64,000 nt of DNA from Gracilimonas sp040904925 (GTDB taxonomy: Bacteria > Bacteroidota > Rhodothermia > Balneolales > Balneolaceae): positions 51,407-115,406 of the forward strand of contig JBBDSP010000015.1 in NCBI GenBank assembly GCA_040904925.1, written 5' to 3'. Every line of letters begins with the position of its first letter. Positions within the stretch are counted from its first letter, which is position 1. The translations under genes were made by a program, and so were the position numbers. Below are positions 8,473 through 17,658 of the stretch, piece by piece. The notes below the pieces were generated by a model that saw only the letters and a program-made list of their open reading frames with translations, had not been told where the DNA came from and made no database searches.

Positions 8473-9807
8473 TTATTCGTTTGAGTAATACTCTTCAATT
8501 TCCCTGAGCCTGTCATCGATCATTTCTCGGGAATACCACTTGCCCTGAACCATAACTCCGGAATGATCTTGGATCACAGAGAGGTCATTTAGTGGATTGC
8601 CATCTATCAAAATTAGATCGGCTCGCTGGCCTTCACTTATGGTTCCAAAGTCATCCCACTCAGAAAAATAATCACCGACATTTTTGGTGCCGCTTTGAAT
8701 GATCTCAAAATTGGACATTCCGGCGGCCTTCATATGTGGCAGCTCGCGATGAATAGATATTCCCGGAACACTGAATAGCTGAGGAGCATCGGTTCCCATC
8801 AGTATTTTCACGCCGGCCTTATTCATTTCTTCGAGAATCTTCCGGCGAAGTTCGGCATGCTCTTCAGGGTTATCCGTGGAATATCCGCTTTGGGGATTAT
8901 CCGCAAAATCGAAGTAATTTTGTTTTACGGCCTCGGGGATATATTTCAACTCATCATATTCTTTCATGGCTTCATAATCTGCGGCACCGATAATGGTCTC
9001 CCATAGAGCCATGGTCGGCACGATCCACACGTCATTTTCTTTAGTTAGCTGAATAACCTCTTCAAGCTTTTCCTCCATTTCTGATCCATCAAATTCCCGC
9101 AGATAATCTACATATCCATCTACATGGTCGATAGTGATCTGCCCCGATTCGATGGCATGGATCACCCCAACATCAGCGGGAACATGTCCGCCAAACGTAA
9201 TGCCGACTTCATTGGCTGCTTCCGCCATTGCATCATATTGATCTTGTGTCAGTCCGGGATGAACTTTAAGCAGATCCCAGCCTTCCTCTTTATGCTCACG
9301 GACACGTTCAGCAGCTTGTTCCGGTGAGGAGATTGTATTTCCGTTAAAACTCGGTCCTGCCAGATACAGATTTGGGCCAATTAATTGCCCAGAGTTTACA
9401 CGGTCTTTTAAGGTCAGCTGATCCTCATAACCCAGCATCCCCCGCACCGTTGTAATTCCTGCTGATATATATAAGAACAAAGTGCTCTCCACATATTCTT
9501 CATCGAAGTAATCGGGAGCATCAGGTCCGGGATTGGTTGGCGGTACATGTCCATGCATCTCAGCCAGGCCGGGCATCAGGTATTTTCCTGTACCATCTAT
9601 GATGGTTGCACCGGATGGAGCAACTACTTCCGTTGCCAGGCCTACCTCCACAATGCGATCTCCTTCAATCACAACCGTTTGGTTTTCCAACACCTCATCG
9701 TAGTTCATGGTAACAACATTCACATTGGTGAACAGGATCTGCTCGGAGGGTGAAGTACAGGAGAGTAGTAAAAGCAGAGGAAGTAAGATGTAGCTGAGTG
9801 TTTTCAT
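8473..9807 (-). CDS. Amidohydrolase family lipoprotein
   Basis: The frame is open from 9867, but the ATG at 9805-9807 is preferred because it begins a lipoprotein signal (MKTLSYILLPLLLLLSC), giving 444 residues. Metal ligands are intact: HGH in GLAEMHGHVPP, GGHVPAD, TIDHVDGY and the Asp of MGTDAP. The end motif GTISEGQRADLILIDGNPL is typical of imidazolonepropionase-like amidohydrolases. The protein is probably anchored in the outer membrane or periplasm and hydrolyses a small amide. The substrate is unknown. It is separate from the tandem pair at 5-7.6 kb and only distantly similar to it. Confidence 0.87.
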   Translation of the reverse strand: MKTLSYILLPLLLLLSCTSPSEQILFTNVNVVTMNYDEVLENQTVVIEGDRIVEVGLATEVVAPSGATIIDGTGKYLMPGLAEMHGHVPPTNPGPDAPDYFDEEYVESTLFLYISAGITTVRGMLGYEDQLTLKDRVNSGQLIGPNLYLAGPSFNGNTISSPEQAAERVREHKEEGWDLLKVHPGLTQDQYDAMAEAANEVGITFGGHVPADVGVIHAIESGQITIDHVDGYVDYLREFDGSEMEEKLEEVIQLTKENDVWIVPTMALWETIIGAADYEAMKEYDELKYIPEAVKQNYFDFADNPQSGYSTDNPEEHAELRRKILEEMNKAGVKILMGTDAPQLFSVPGISIHRELPHMKAAGMSNFEIIQSGTKNVGDYFSEWDDFGTISEGQRADLILIDGNPLNDLSVIQDHSGVMVQGKWYSREMIDDRLREIEEYYSNE

Positions 9808-9909
9808 ATGGTCAAAGGTGTTTTTAAATGTATTCGTAATTAAGCAGAAAATTCGGAGATAAACCAAAACTAAAGCGGCTGTGTGATCAATGTTTAATGT
9901 ACTTATAGT

Positions 9910-10683
9910 TTAATTTTGTTTTAATCCGCCAAGAGCATCCCGAACTGCATTTCCAAAACTTCCTTTTTCCGCTTTGATATCCTCAGGTTTCAATACCTCC
10001 AGTTTACGAGCTCCGCGATAGAAAAAGTACATACTGATGGCCATTACGGTATGGGCAATATCAAGGTGATTGAACCAGGTGTGCAGGCCGATCTCACTGG
10101 TGTAAAAGAAAGCGGCCAGCGTTGCAAAAAGTACGGTGAGGAAAAAGATACGGCTTCCTTCATTTCGGGTTCGCCAGTAGACTAAAAAGTGAAGGGGTAG
10201 AACCACAAGCCCAAGACCATATGCAGAATGAACCTGAATGAAAAAGAAGTTGAGCGTAGTGAAAGTGATTACGGCAAAGGTGAGCAGTTCAACCACGTTG
10301 GCTACCTCAAGAAACTTTCCAAACTTCTCATTGATAACAGGCCGGGCGTGCATAATGGAGGCTCGTTCGATCGCCATAACTGCTAGCATACTGATGAGCC
10401 ATCCGGGGAGTTTCCATTCCAGTCCCACCGCATATTGAAAGGCGTGACCCAGTACTCCGCCCAAGAAAGTAGCGAGCGCCATGATCCCAAAATACCATCG
10501 CATATACTGATGGACCTTCCCCTTTTTGTTAAGCTTGATCAGTTTAAAAAGGGCAAATAAGCAGACCGCAGTAATCCAAAGATCCGTGAACGTCACCATC
10601 GGCTCCATGATGGGAATGTCAAAGATCTCTATCGTAGGTTGGCCTGAATCTGACTGAAAGCGCTCGTTATCCATAAACTCCAA
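9910..10683 (-). CDS. Multi-pass membrane protein of unknown function (DUF6962-like)
   Basis: A 257-residue protein with about seven hydrophobic segments. An N-terminal extracytoplasmic stretch precedes VTFTDLWITAVCLFALFKL; later segments include GGVLGHAFQYAVG and the C-terminal HLDIAHTVMAISMYFFYRG, with histidines in or near helices. The arrangement resembles uncharacterised DUF6962-type proteins of Bacteroidota, an assignment made from memory of the pattern. Translation may start at the first ATG or at the Met three codons later. No function can be assigned. Confidence 0.6.
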   Translation of the reverse strand: MEFMDNERFQSDSGQPTIEIFDIPIMEPMVTFTDLWITAVCLFALFKLIKLNKKGKVHQYMRWYFGIMALATFLGGVLGHAFQYAVGLEWKLPGWLISMLAVMAIERASIMHARPVINEKFGKFLEVANVVELLTFAVITFTTLNFFFIQVHSAYGLGLVVLPLHFLVYWRTRNEGSRIFFLTVLFATLAAFFYTSEIGLHTWFNHLDIAHTVMAISMYFFYRGARKLEVLKPEDIKAEKGSFGNAVRDALGGLKQN

Positions 10684-10758
10684 ATTTTGAATTCACGGAA
10701 AATAACAGAAAAGATGGGAATCTCGAATTAACAAATTACAGGAAGCAGTAAAGAACAT

Positions 10759-11172
10759 CTACTGCTCTAAAATTGCAATCAACTCTTGAGGTGTATAAAC
10801 AGGCAATTTAGATTTTTTAAAATCTTTCTTATTTCTTGTAAGAATTCCATCAAGATTGGAGTGTAAAGCAGACTGATGAAGTACACCGTCTTCATAGTCT
10901 GTAAAACCGGCTTCAAAAACTGTTTCCAAGACTGTTCTGTTTATCGGAGACACATCAAATATTTTAAATAATGACTGTGTTAAATTGTCAGCTTTGCTTT
11001 TGTTTAGTTCCTTCGATAATAAATAGTAAAGCGTTGTTACCGTGGTGGCACCCAGCCATCCGGATATGTTTCTTTTTTCAGCCAAGTCTATGAGGAAAGC
11101 AGAGCTTTTAAAATGAGGTTCACGCTTCAAAAAAATATCGAGCAGAATATTGGTGTCAAACAGAATATTCAT
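10759..11172 (-). CDS. PIN-domain toxin ribonuclease (VapC-like)
   Basis: A 137-residue protein with the PIN signature: the first acidic residue in LFDTNILLDIF, an acidic pair in GFTDYEDGVLH, and the last in ILTRNKKDF. PIN toxins cleave RNA in a Mg-dependent way. It overlaps the upstream antitoxin gene by four bases (ATGA), the usual toxin-antitoxin arrangement with the antitoxin first. All catalytic acidic residues appear present, so the toxin is probably active. Confidence 0.88.
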   Translation of the reverse strand: MNILFDTNILLDIFLKREPHFKSSAFLIDLAEKRNISGWLGATTVTTLYYLLSKELNKSKADNLTQSLFKIFDVSPINRTVLETVFEAGFTDYEDGVLHQSALHSNLDGILTRNKKDFKKSKLPVYTPQELIAILEQ

Positions 11173-11414
11173 TTCAGATGCTTTTCTTCCAAGTATGACT
11201 TGTAATCTTCTTCTGTTACAGAGCTCTTGTCTAACACCCCAATAAGTGAAGATGTTATTGGTGAATAACCGGAGTGGCCTTCTTTAGTTTGGTTTTCAAT
11301 AGCTTTGAAATAATCAGCTACTAATTGTGAAACTGATGTATTCTTAGATTTTGCGTGCTCTTTGGCATTTTTTATCAGCTTATCATCTAATCGTAAAGTA
11401 AGTTTATTTTTCAT
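11169..11414 (-). CDS. Antitoxin with ribbon-helix-helix-type N-terminus (DUF6364-like)
   Basis: An 81-residue protein. The N-terminal LTLRLDDKLIKNAKEHAKSK followed by TSVSQLVADYF is the ribbon-helix-helix pattern of DUF6364-type antitoxins that accompany PIN toxins. The C-terminal part probably binds and blocks the toxin. A perfect palindrome lies directly upstream of its start codon, consistent with autorepression of the operon. Confidence 0.85.
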   Translation of the reverse strand: MKNKLTLRLDDKLIKNAKEHAKSKNTSVSQLVADYFKAIENQTKEGHSGYSPITSSLIGVLDKSSVTEEDYKSYLEEKHLK

Positions 11415-11443
11415 GACGTATACATTATTGAGATGTATACGTC
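11415..11443. promoter_or_regulatory. Palindromic operator of the toxin-antitoxin operon
   Basis: Perfect 10-base inverted arms, GACGTATACA (11415-11424) and TGTATACGTC (11434-11443), are separated by nine bases and abut the antitoxin ATG. The position and symmetry fit a binding site for a dimeric ribbon-helix-helix antitoxin. Confidence 0.75.
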
Positions 11444-11493
11444 AATATAAAAAAACACTTTGAATAACAAAAGAGAGCTATCTTTATTTCTCG

Positions 11494-11519
11494 TTCCACA
11501 CGCTCTGCGTTGGAGTGGA
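11494..11519. repeat. Intergenic palindrome downstream of metK
   Basis: The arms TTCCACACGC and GCGTTGGAGTGGA flank a TCT loop. The pattern resembles the dispersed CGTTCCCACGCTCTGCGTGGGAACG-like palindromes found in many bacterial phyla. It lies just past the metK stop on the reverse strand and may double as its 3' hairpin. Confidence 0.4.
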
Positions 11520-11523
11520 TAGA

Positions 11524-12648
11524 TCAAGCTAATTTATCAACATAATCCAGTTTCTCCCATGGAAACTCCTCTCTTCCAAAATGACCGTAGGCCGCCGTTT
11601 GCCGATAGATAGGAGATTTCAGATTGAATCGCTTGATAATTCCCTGAGGTGTGCAATCGAAGGTTTTGGCGATCTTATCAGCAAGCTCCATATCACTCAT
11701 CTTTCCGGTTCCGTAGGTATTCACGTTGATGGAAACGGGCTCGGCTACACCGATGGCATAAGCAAGTTGAACAAGGCATTCATCAGCCAGGTCAGCAGCT
11801 AACACGTTCTTGGCTATATGGCGGGAAGCATAGGCCGCGCTGCGATCTACTTTTGATGGATCTTTTCCTGAAAAAGCACCTCCGCCGTGAGCACCAAATC
11901 CACCATAAGTATCCACAATGATCTTGCGACCAGTAAGGCCGGTATCGCCATGTGGCCCGCCAACCACAAACTTGCCGGTGGGGTTTACGTGATAAATAGT
12001 ATCATCATCCAATAATTCCGCAGGTAATACATTGGGAGTCAGGTGCTTCTTGATATCAGCTTTGATCTGTGCCTGATCAACCCCTTCATCATGCTGGGTT
12101 GAAAGTACGATAGTGTGAATGCGTTTAGGCTGACCTTCATCATCATATTCAATGGTTACCTGACTTTTACTGTCGGGAGCAAGGTATGGCATCAGGTCTG
12201 TTTCCTTACGAATGCGAGCCAACTCACGCAATAAATTGTGTGAATACTGCAGTGGCATGGGCATGAATTCAGGCGTTTGTCGGGTAGCATAACCGAACAT
12301 CATTCCCTGATCGCCGGCGCCATCTCTATCAACGCCCATAGCAATATCCGGGCTTTGGGTATGGATGGTAGTGAGCACCCCACAACTCTCAGAATCAAAC
12401 CGATAGGAAGGTTTGGTATAGCCGATCTCACGGATCACCTGACGAACGATCTCCTGAACATCAACATAGGCATCGGTAGTTACCTCTCCGGAAACCACGG
12501 CAAGACCAGTGGTTACAAGAGTTTCTACGGCTACGCGGGATTCTTTGTCGTCGGTGAGGAGGGCGTCTAAAATGGCATCTGAAATTTGATCGGCAACTTT
12601 ATCGGGATGTCCTTCGGATACAGATTCGGAGGTAAAAAGATTTTTCAT
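11524..12648 (-). CDS. metK: S-adenosylmethionine synthetase
   Basis: A 374-residue protein covering the full MetK family. The N-terminal FTSESVSEGHPDKVADQISDA is diagnostic, with the catalytic His in GHPDK; GAGDQGMMFGYA and the P-loop-like GGAFSGKDPSKVDRS are also present. It makes S-adenosylmethionine from methionine and ATP in the cytoplasm. The gene is monocistronic with its own promoter-like sequence upstream. Confidence 0.97.
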   Translation of the reverse strand: MKNLFTSESVSEGHPDKVADQISDAILDALLTDDKESRVAVETLVTTGLAVVSGEVTTDAYVDVQEIVRQVIREIGYTKPSYRFDSESCGVLTTIHTQSPDIAMGVDRDGAGDQGMMFGYATRQTPEFMPMPLQYSHNLLRELARIRKETDLMPYLAPDSKSQVTIEYDDEGQPKRIHTIVLSTQHDEGVDQAQIKADIKKHLTPNVLPAELLDDDTIYHVNPTGKFVVGGPHGDTGLTGRKIIVDTYGGFGAHGGGAFSGKDPSKVDRSAAYASRHIAKNVLAADLADECLVQLAYAIGVAEPVSINVNTYGTGKMSDMELADKIAKTFDCTPQGIIKRFNLKSPIYRQTAAYGHFGREEFPWEKLDYVDKLA

Positions 12649-12731
12649 GCTAATAATATTCTAAAAGTAATAAGGTGCTTTCGGTTAGAAAAATAATGAC
12701 CCGCACATTCAGGTGAAAATCATAAAGGTTG

Positions 12732-12739
12732 CAAAGTTA
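12732..12739 (-). promoter_or_regulatory. Putative -7 box upstream of metK
   Basis: The reverse strand reads TAACTTTG, a match to the Bacteroidota-type TAnnTTTG box, about 84 bases before the metK ATG. The matching -33 element is not obvious. The resulting leader of roughly 75 bases shows no riboswitch that I recognise. Confidence 0.4.
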
Positions 12740-12761
12740 AAAATAATTGAGGAGAAAAGAG

Positions 12762-13778
12762 TTATGAGTTGAACAAATCCTCATCCCTTTTCCCGGGATC
12801 AATACTCAAATACTGATAGGCTTTCTTCGTACAAATTCGTCCTTTGGGAGTTCGTTGCATAAATCCCTCTTTGATGAGGAACGGCTCATAAACCTCTTCG
12901 ATAGTTCCTTTGTCTTCGCCAACAGCCACACCTAAAGTACTTAAGCCAACCGGCCCGCCATCATAGTTTTCGATGATGGCTTTGAGGATTCGGATATCCA
13001 TTTCATCCAGGCCGTTTTGATCTACATCGAGGGCGTTGAGTGCCTTGTCGGCTATCTTCTCATCGATGATATCTACCTTATCAACCTGGGCAAAATCGCG
13101 GGTGCGACGGAGGAGTTTGTTTACAATTCGTGGAGTTCCGCGGCTTCTTCGGGCGATCTCGTGAGCTCCGGTTTCCGTAATTTCCAGTCCCATAATATCG
13201 GCGGTACGCAGGGCAATGCGCTGAAGCAGTTCGACATCATAATAATCCAGTCGCATATCAATTCCGAAACGAGCTCGCAGCGGTGCTGTCAGCAATCCCT
13301 TGCGGGTGGTGGCACCCACCAGCGTAAAATGGTTCAACTCTATCTGAATACTTCTGGCATTGGGACCGGAATCGATCACGATATCCAGCTTATAATCTTC
13401 CATTGCGGAATACAAATATTCTTCAATAACCGGATTGAGCCGGTGGATCTCATCAATAAAAAGCACATCGCCTTCTTCCAGGTTGGTGAGCATTCCCGCG
13501 AGGTCACCGGGTTTTTCGAGAACCGGCCCTGTGGTCGGGCGAATTTTTACCCCCATTTCATTTGCGATTATATAGGAAAGCGTTGTTTTACCTAAGCCGG
13601 GTGGTCCGGAGAGGATCACGTGGTCAAGGGCATCACCCCGCTGCCTGGCTGCTTTAATAAATATGGATAGATTAGAAATGGCTTTTTTCTGTCCGATGAA
13701 TTCCTGAAGCGAACCGGGCCTTACCGTTTGTTCGAATGCATCTTCTTTTTCTTCGGGATTTAAAAGCGGGTTATTCAC
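12762..13778 (-). CDS. ruvB: Holliday junction branch migration helicase RuvB
   Basis: A 338-residue AAA+ ATPase. Walker A is GPPGLGKTT, Walker B is VLFIDEIHRLNP, sensor 1 is LVGATTRKGLL and the arginine finger lies in PLRARFG. The C-terminal winged helix (GGPVGLSTLGVAVGEDKGTIEEVYEP) is complete. RuvB hexamers drive branch migration together with RuvA during recombination. ruvA and ruvC are not next to it. The length matches the family. Confidence 0.97.
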   Translation of the reverse strand: MNNPLLNPEEKEDAFEQTVRPGSLQEFIGQKKAISNLSIFIKAARQRGDALDHVILSGPPGLGKTTLSYIIANEMGVKIRPTTGPVLEKPGDLAGMLTNLEEGDVLFIDEIHRLNPVIEEYLYSAMEDYKLDIVIDSGPNARSIQIELNHFTLVGATTRKGLLTAPLRARFGIDMRLDYYDVELLQRIALRTADIMGLEITETGAHEIARRSRGTPRIVNKLLRRTRDFAQVDKVDIIDEKIADKALNALDVDQNGLDEMDIRILKAIIENYDGGPVGLSTLGVAVGEDKGTIEEVYEPFLIKEGFMQRTPKGRICTKKAYQYLSIDPGKRDEDLFNS

Positions 13779-13870
13779 GTTATGATAATCGTCTAATTGT
13801 TTACGCTAAGTTAATGTAATTATACTTAGTTTTAAGACTAATTGTGCATGCTAATTAATTTTTGGTACAC

Positions 13871-16111
13871 ATGAAAAAGTCCTCATTGTCGCCGGATGAA
13901 ATCACTTTTGATGATTCAGCCAATCCAAAATCAAAGTTTGCCAAGAAACTGGCAAATCCCAAAAAGAATGAGATCCTGAAGCAGAAAGGGATGCATAAAG
14001 ACCTGCGTTCAAGTGATTTGAAGATTTTTGGCAGCGAGTACTTTTTCAATTACGAGCTGAGCTGGCTTAAATTCAATGAGCGTGTATTGGCAGAGGCAAA
14101 AAATGATAAGAACAAATTGTTGGAGCGGATCAAATTTCTCTCCATTGTGTGCTCAAATCTGGATGAGTTTTTTCAAAAGCGGGTTGGGGGATTAAAAAGA
14201 CAATTACTTGCTGAAGTTAAAGAACTTTCGGTGGACGGGATGACGCCATCGGATCAGCTTAAAGCGGTGCGTCATGAAGTTCAGCATATGATAGAATCGT
14301 ACCGAAGTTGCTTCTTCGATGACTTGCTGCCTAAGCTTTCAGATAAAGGAATTGAGATCAAATCATACAATGATCTTACGGATTATCAGCAAAGTGTGAG
14401 CGACCGGTATTTTCAAAAGCAGATATACCCCATTGTAACTCCGCTGGCGGTGGATGAGTCACATCCGTTTCCCTTCATTTCAAACAAAAGCCTTTCATTT
14501 GCCATCGAGTTGGTGAATCCCAGGACCAAGGAGAAATCCTTTGCCCGATTGAAGATCCCGGCTAACCGAGACCGGTTTATAGAAGTGCACCGTAAAGGAA
14601 ATAAAGTGATCCTTGTACCTATTGAAGATATAATCAGGGAAAAGATGATTCAGTTTTTTCCGGGAATGAAGCTGCTATCAGCTCATATGTTTAGGGTGAC
14701 GCGAAATGCTTCGGTAGACCGAAATGAGGAAGAAGCGGAAGACCTGCTGGAGACCATTGAAGACGAACTGCGGGAGCGGAAATTTGCCGGGATCGTGCGA
14801 CTTGAGATCGATGCCGCCATGCCTAAACATCTGAAAAAGTACTTGGTCAAAAACCTGAACATCAACTGGAATGATGTTTATGAGATGAAAGGCACTATTG
14901 GCCTGGCTGATGTAATGGATATCGCAAAACTAAGCGGTTTTAATCGTCTTAAGGAAAGGGGCTGGACACCGGTGTTACACCCTGCACTTAAACATAACCC
15001 GGATGAAGATATACCAAGCATTTTTGACGTGATCAAGCGGGGGGATTTTATGGTCCATCATCCCTATCACAGCTTTGAGCTTTCCACGCAGCGGTTTATT
15101 GAAGAAGCTGCACGCGATCCCAAAGTTTTAGCCATTAAACAGACGTTGTACAGGACCTCAAAAGATTCACCTCTTATGCATTCACTTATGAATGCTGCTG
15201 AGGAGGGAAAACAGGTGGTGGTGCTGGTTGAAATAAAGGCCCGATTTGATGAAGAGAGAAACATTAACTGGGCACAAAAACTGGAGAATTATGGAGTGCA
15301 CGTGGCGTATGGAATTCCGGGGCTCAAAATTCACACGAAACTTACCATGGTAGTTCGGGAAGAAAGTGACGGACTTAGAACATACTGTCATATTGGGACG
15401 GGAAATTATCACCCGGACACGGCTCAGCTTTATGAGGATGTAGCGCTTTTTACTTGTGATGAAAAGATCGGGTCTGATGTCACCGATGTATTTAATTTGC
15501 TGACAGGTTACGCTCCTGAACAAACTTTTGAGAAGCTGCTGGTAGCTCCAAATCACATGCGAAAGCAAATGAATGAATTGATAGAATTTGAGATCAACGA
15601 GGCGAAAAAGGGAAGGCCGGCGCGCATTATTGCTAAAATGAATAGCCTTGAAGATCCTGTGATCATTCAAAAATTGTATGAAGCATCAAGTGTTGGAGTA
15701 AAAATAGATCTGATCGTTCGGGGAGTTTGCCGATTGATCCCCGGAGTAGATGAAATGAGCGAAAATATCACGGTTCATTCCATCATCGGTCGTTATCTGG
15801 AGCATTCAAGGATTTATTATTTTAATCACAAAGGAGAGCACAAATACTTCATTGGTTCAGCAGACTGGATGCATCGTAACCTGGATGCTCGGGTAGAGGC
15901 TATTGCGCCTATTGAAAATGAAAGGCTAAAAAAATACTTACAGTTTGTTCTCAATATCTATTTCAACGATAACAAGCAGCGCTGGGTGTTAAATTCTAGT
16001 GGAAGCTATGACCGCGCAATAAAAGAAAAAGGAAAATCTAAATTGAGTGCCCACGAATTCCTCATGAATCACATGAAAGAATCCTCAGAACCCATTCCAA
16101 AAGCGGATTGA
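13871..16111 (+). CDS. ppk1: Polyphosphate kinase 1
   Basis: A 746-residue protein. All four PPK1 domains are present after an unusual N-terminal stretch of about 50 residues rich in Lys and Ser. The phosphorylated catalytic histidine is in GLKIHTKL (about residue 488), and the second catalytic histidine is in LEHSRIYYF (about residue 645). The enzyme makes polyphosphate from ATP. The ATG at 13871 is chosen over a TTG three codons upstream. It is divergent from ruvB; no ppx exopolyphosphatase gene is adjacent. Confidence 0.95.
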   Translation: MKKSSLSPDEITFDDSANPKSKFAKKLANPKKNEILKQKGMHKDLRSSDLKIFGSEYFFNYELSWLKFNERVLAEAKNDKNKLLERIKFLSIVCSNLDEFFQKRVGGLKRQLLAEVKELSVDGMTPSDQLKAVRHEVQHMIESYRSCFFDDLLPKLSDKGIEIKSYNDLTDYQQSVSDRYFQKQIYPIVTPLAVDESHPFPFISNKSLSFAIELVNPRTKEKSFARLKIPANRDRFIEVHRKGNKVILVPIEDIIREKMIQFFPGMKLLSAHMFRVTRNASVDRNEEEAEDLLETIEDELRERKFAGIVRLEIDAAMPKHLKKYLVKNLNINWNDVYEMKGTIGLADVMDIAKLSGFNRLKERGWTPVLHPALKHNPDEDIPSIFDVIKRGDFMVHHPYHSFELSTQRFIEEAARDPKVLAIKQTLYRTSKDSPLMHSLMNAAEEGKQVVVLVEIKARFDEERNINWAQKLENYGVHVAYGIPGLKIHTKLTMVVREESDGLRTYCHIGTGNYHPDTAQLYEDVALFTCDEKIGSDVTDVFNLLTGYAPEQTFEKLLVAPNHMRKQMNELIEFEINEAKKGRPARIIAKMNSLEDPVIIQKLYEASSVGVKIDLIVRGVCRLIPGVDEMSENITVHSIIGRYLEHSRIYYFNHKGEHKYFIGSADWMHRNLDARVEAIAPIENERLKKYLQFVLNIYFNDNKQRWVLNSSGSYDRAIKEKGKSKLSAHEFLMNHMKESSEPIPKAD

Positions 16112-16125
16112 AAATAAACCCGATA

Positions 16126-16920
16126 TTACTCTAATTCAGGGGTGTTGAATTCTTCATAGTCTGAAGTTCCGAGGTCATCACTTAATTTCTTTAGTAACCT
16201 GAATGCCGGATTGCGGAAGATCCCGTCAATTTGATAGGCTTGAAATACAGCTTCCTGTGCAGCTTCAAGCTGACCAAGATTTACCAAAGCATTCCCAAGA
16301 TACCAGTATGCCTTTTCGGTGATCATTTTACTGTCTTCCACTCGGTTTGCGGCTTCTTTGAATGCAATGATCGCTGCTTCATAATCACTTTCGTTATAAA
16401 GAATGATACCTTTGTTTAAAAAAGCTTTAGAACCGTAAGGTTCCTCCTCAAAATTATTAATTACTTCATCAAAAAGCTCAAGGGCGCGACTTTGATTACC
16501 CGAGATAACAGCTTCAAAACCCAGGTTCAGGAGAGAATCAGCCGTGGTAATACGCATATCTTTATCTCTGACGCCATCAGCAGTCTCGATTTCGCCGGGA
16601 TTGATCTGCTGCACTACAAACTGATCCATATTAGTGGGTGTATCAACTCTGAATAGCTGAACAAGAGCAACAATTATAATTGCAGCAGCAGCAGCGGCAT
16701 GCCACGTCCAGGTTGGTAATTTATAAATTTTAGACTGCTTGGCCTCGGCGGCTTTTTGCTCAATAATCGCTTTTATGTTCACTTCTAATTCCAGCACATC
16801 AAGTAATTCAGGATTCTTTGCAAACTCATTCCATAATTCCTGAATTTCTTCTTCCTTAAGCTGCCCCTTTATATAGGCGTCAATTTTTTGTTTGATTTCT
16901 AATTCTCTTGAATTATCCAT
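16126..16920 (-). CDS. Putative anti-sigma factor with periplasmic TPR repeats
   Basis: A 264-residue protein. Residues 1-75 form a charged cytoplasmic helical region (MDNSRELEIKQKIDAYIKGQ, LWNEFAKNPELLDVLE), followed by one transmembrane helix (WHAAAAAAIIIVALVQLF). A periplasmic region follows with at least two TPR-like units (AFLNKGIILYNESDYEAAIIAFKEA and the next KAYWYLGNALVNLGQLEAAQEAVFQAY). The gene follows an ECF sigma gene by about 95 bases on the same strand, so it probably holds that sigma factor at the membrane. It lacks the zinc-binding anti-sigma motif. The role is inferred from context. Confidence 0.65.
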   Translation of the reverse strand: MDNSRELEIKQKIDAYIKGQLKEEEIQELWNEFAKNPELLDVLELEVNIKAIIEQKAAEAKQSKIYKLPTWTWHAAAAAAIIIVALVQLFRVDTPTNMDQFVVQQINPGEIETADGVRDKDMRITTADSLLNLGFEAVISGNQSRALELFDEVINNFEEEPYGSKAFLNKGIILYNESDYEAAIIAFKEAANRVEDSKMITEKAYWYLGNALVNLGQLEAAQEAVFQAYQIDGIFRNPAFRLLKKLSDDLGTSDYEEFNTPELE

Positions 16921-17015
16921 GGTATCGTTTTTTATTCGACTCAGTACAGAATGTATTCTTCAAATACATTCTGACCTTCCCTAAGTAAGAGCGATTAAAA
17001 ATGAATTCCTTACAG

Positions 17016-17561
17016 TTAAATTTGAATTTTTTTTTCGAAGCATTCTTTGAGCACATTTATTACCCGGTGCTTCTTGGTCCAGGCATTGTTTACAGAGATG
17101 CCAAAATGATCTGCGACAACGGAAGTTTCGTAGTCAGGATTTTGAAACCAATACTCAATGTATTTTTTGTAATCGACCTTTAAAGCCTCTATACAGCGTT
17201 TCAGGACGTTCATTTTCTCTTTGTCAACAAGTCGGTTGAGCTGATCGGGCTTGTCAGAATGGTGATTAGGAAGGTCTTCATAATTCACTTCACGCTCCTT
17301 AGAAACCAGCTTCAGATACTCATGTTTTGAGGTGGTAAAAAGGTAATTTATGACCACATCCGGGTTCTCTAATTCGTCATTTCGGATCTTTTCAACAGCA
17401 ATTAAGAGCGTACTTTGTGCGCAGTCTTGAGCATCTTCTATAGAGGCATCGAGGCGAACGGTAAGGAATTTAATAAGCACAGCTGTGATCACTCTCACCT
17501 GTTCATTGATAACAGGCTCATCATTTTCCAGGACTGCGCCGACAAATTTTGAGTAATCCAT
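17016..17561 (-). CDS. ECF-type RNA polymerase sigma factor
   Basis: A 181-residue protein. The region ASIEDAQDCAQSTLLIAVEKI matches sigma region 2.2, NYLFTTSKHEYLKL matches 2.3-2.4, and the C-terminal helix-turn-helix (ETSVVADHFGISVNNAWTKKHR) matches region 4. It is a divergent ECF sigma factor. The next gene on the strand encodes a single-pass TPR protein that is its likely anti-sigma partner. Target promoters are unknown. Confidence 0.8.
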   Translation of the reverse strand: MDYSKFVGAVLENDEPVINEQVRVITAVLIKFLTVRLDASIEDAQDCAQSTLLIAVEKIRNDELENPDVVINYLFTTSKHEYLKLVSKEREVNYEDLPNHHSDKPDQLNRLVDKEKMNVLKRCIEALKVDYKKYIEYWFQNPDYETSVVADHFGISVNNAWTKKHRVINVLKECFEKKIQI

Positions 17562-17658
17562 GTTTCTAATTATGCTAAACTAAACCAAGCCCTAAAATAA
17601 CATTCGAATTGATAAAGAAAATAAAGAAATTTAGTTCTTAACAGTGTAGTTTTAGTAC

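Noticed and set aside
9808..9867. Upstream start for the amidohydrolase lipoprotein
   Set aside because: The extra 20 codons precede a perfect lipoprotein signal that begins at the ATG 9805-9807.
12649..12761. SAM riboswitch in the metK leader
   Set aside because: The leader shows no conserved SAM-I, SAM-II or SAM-IV core that I can recognise.
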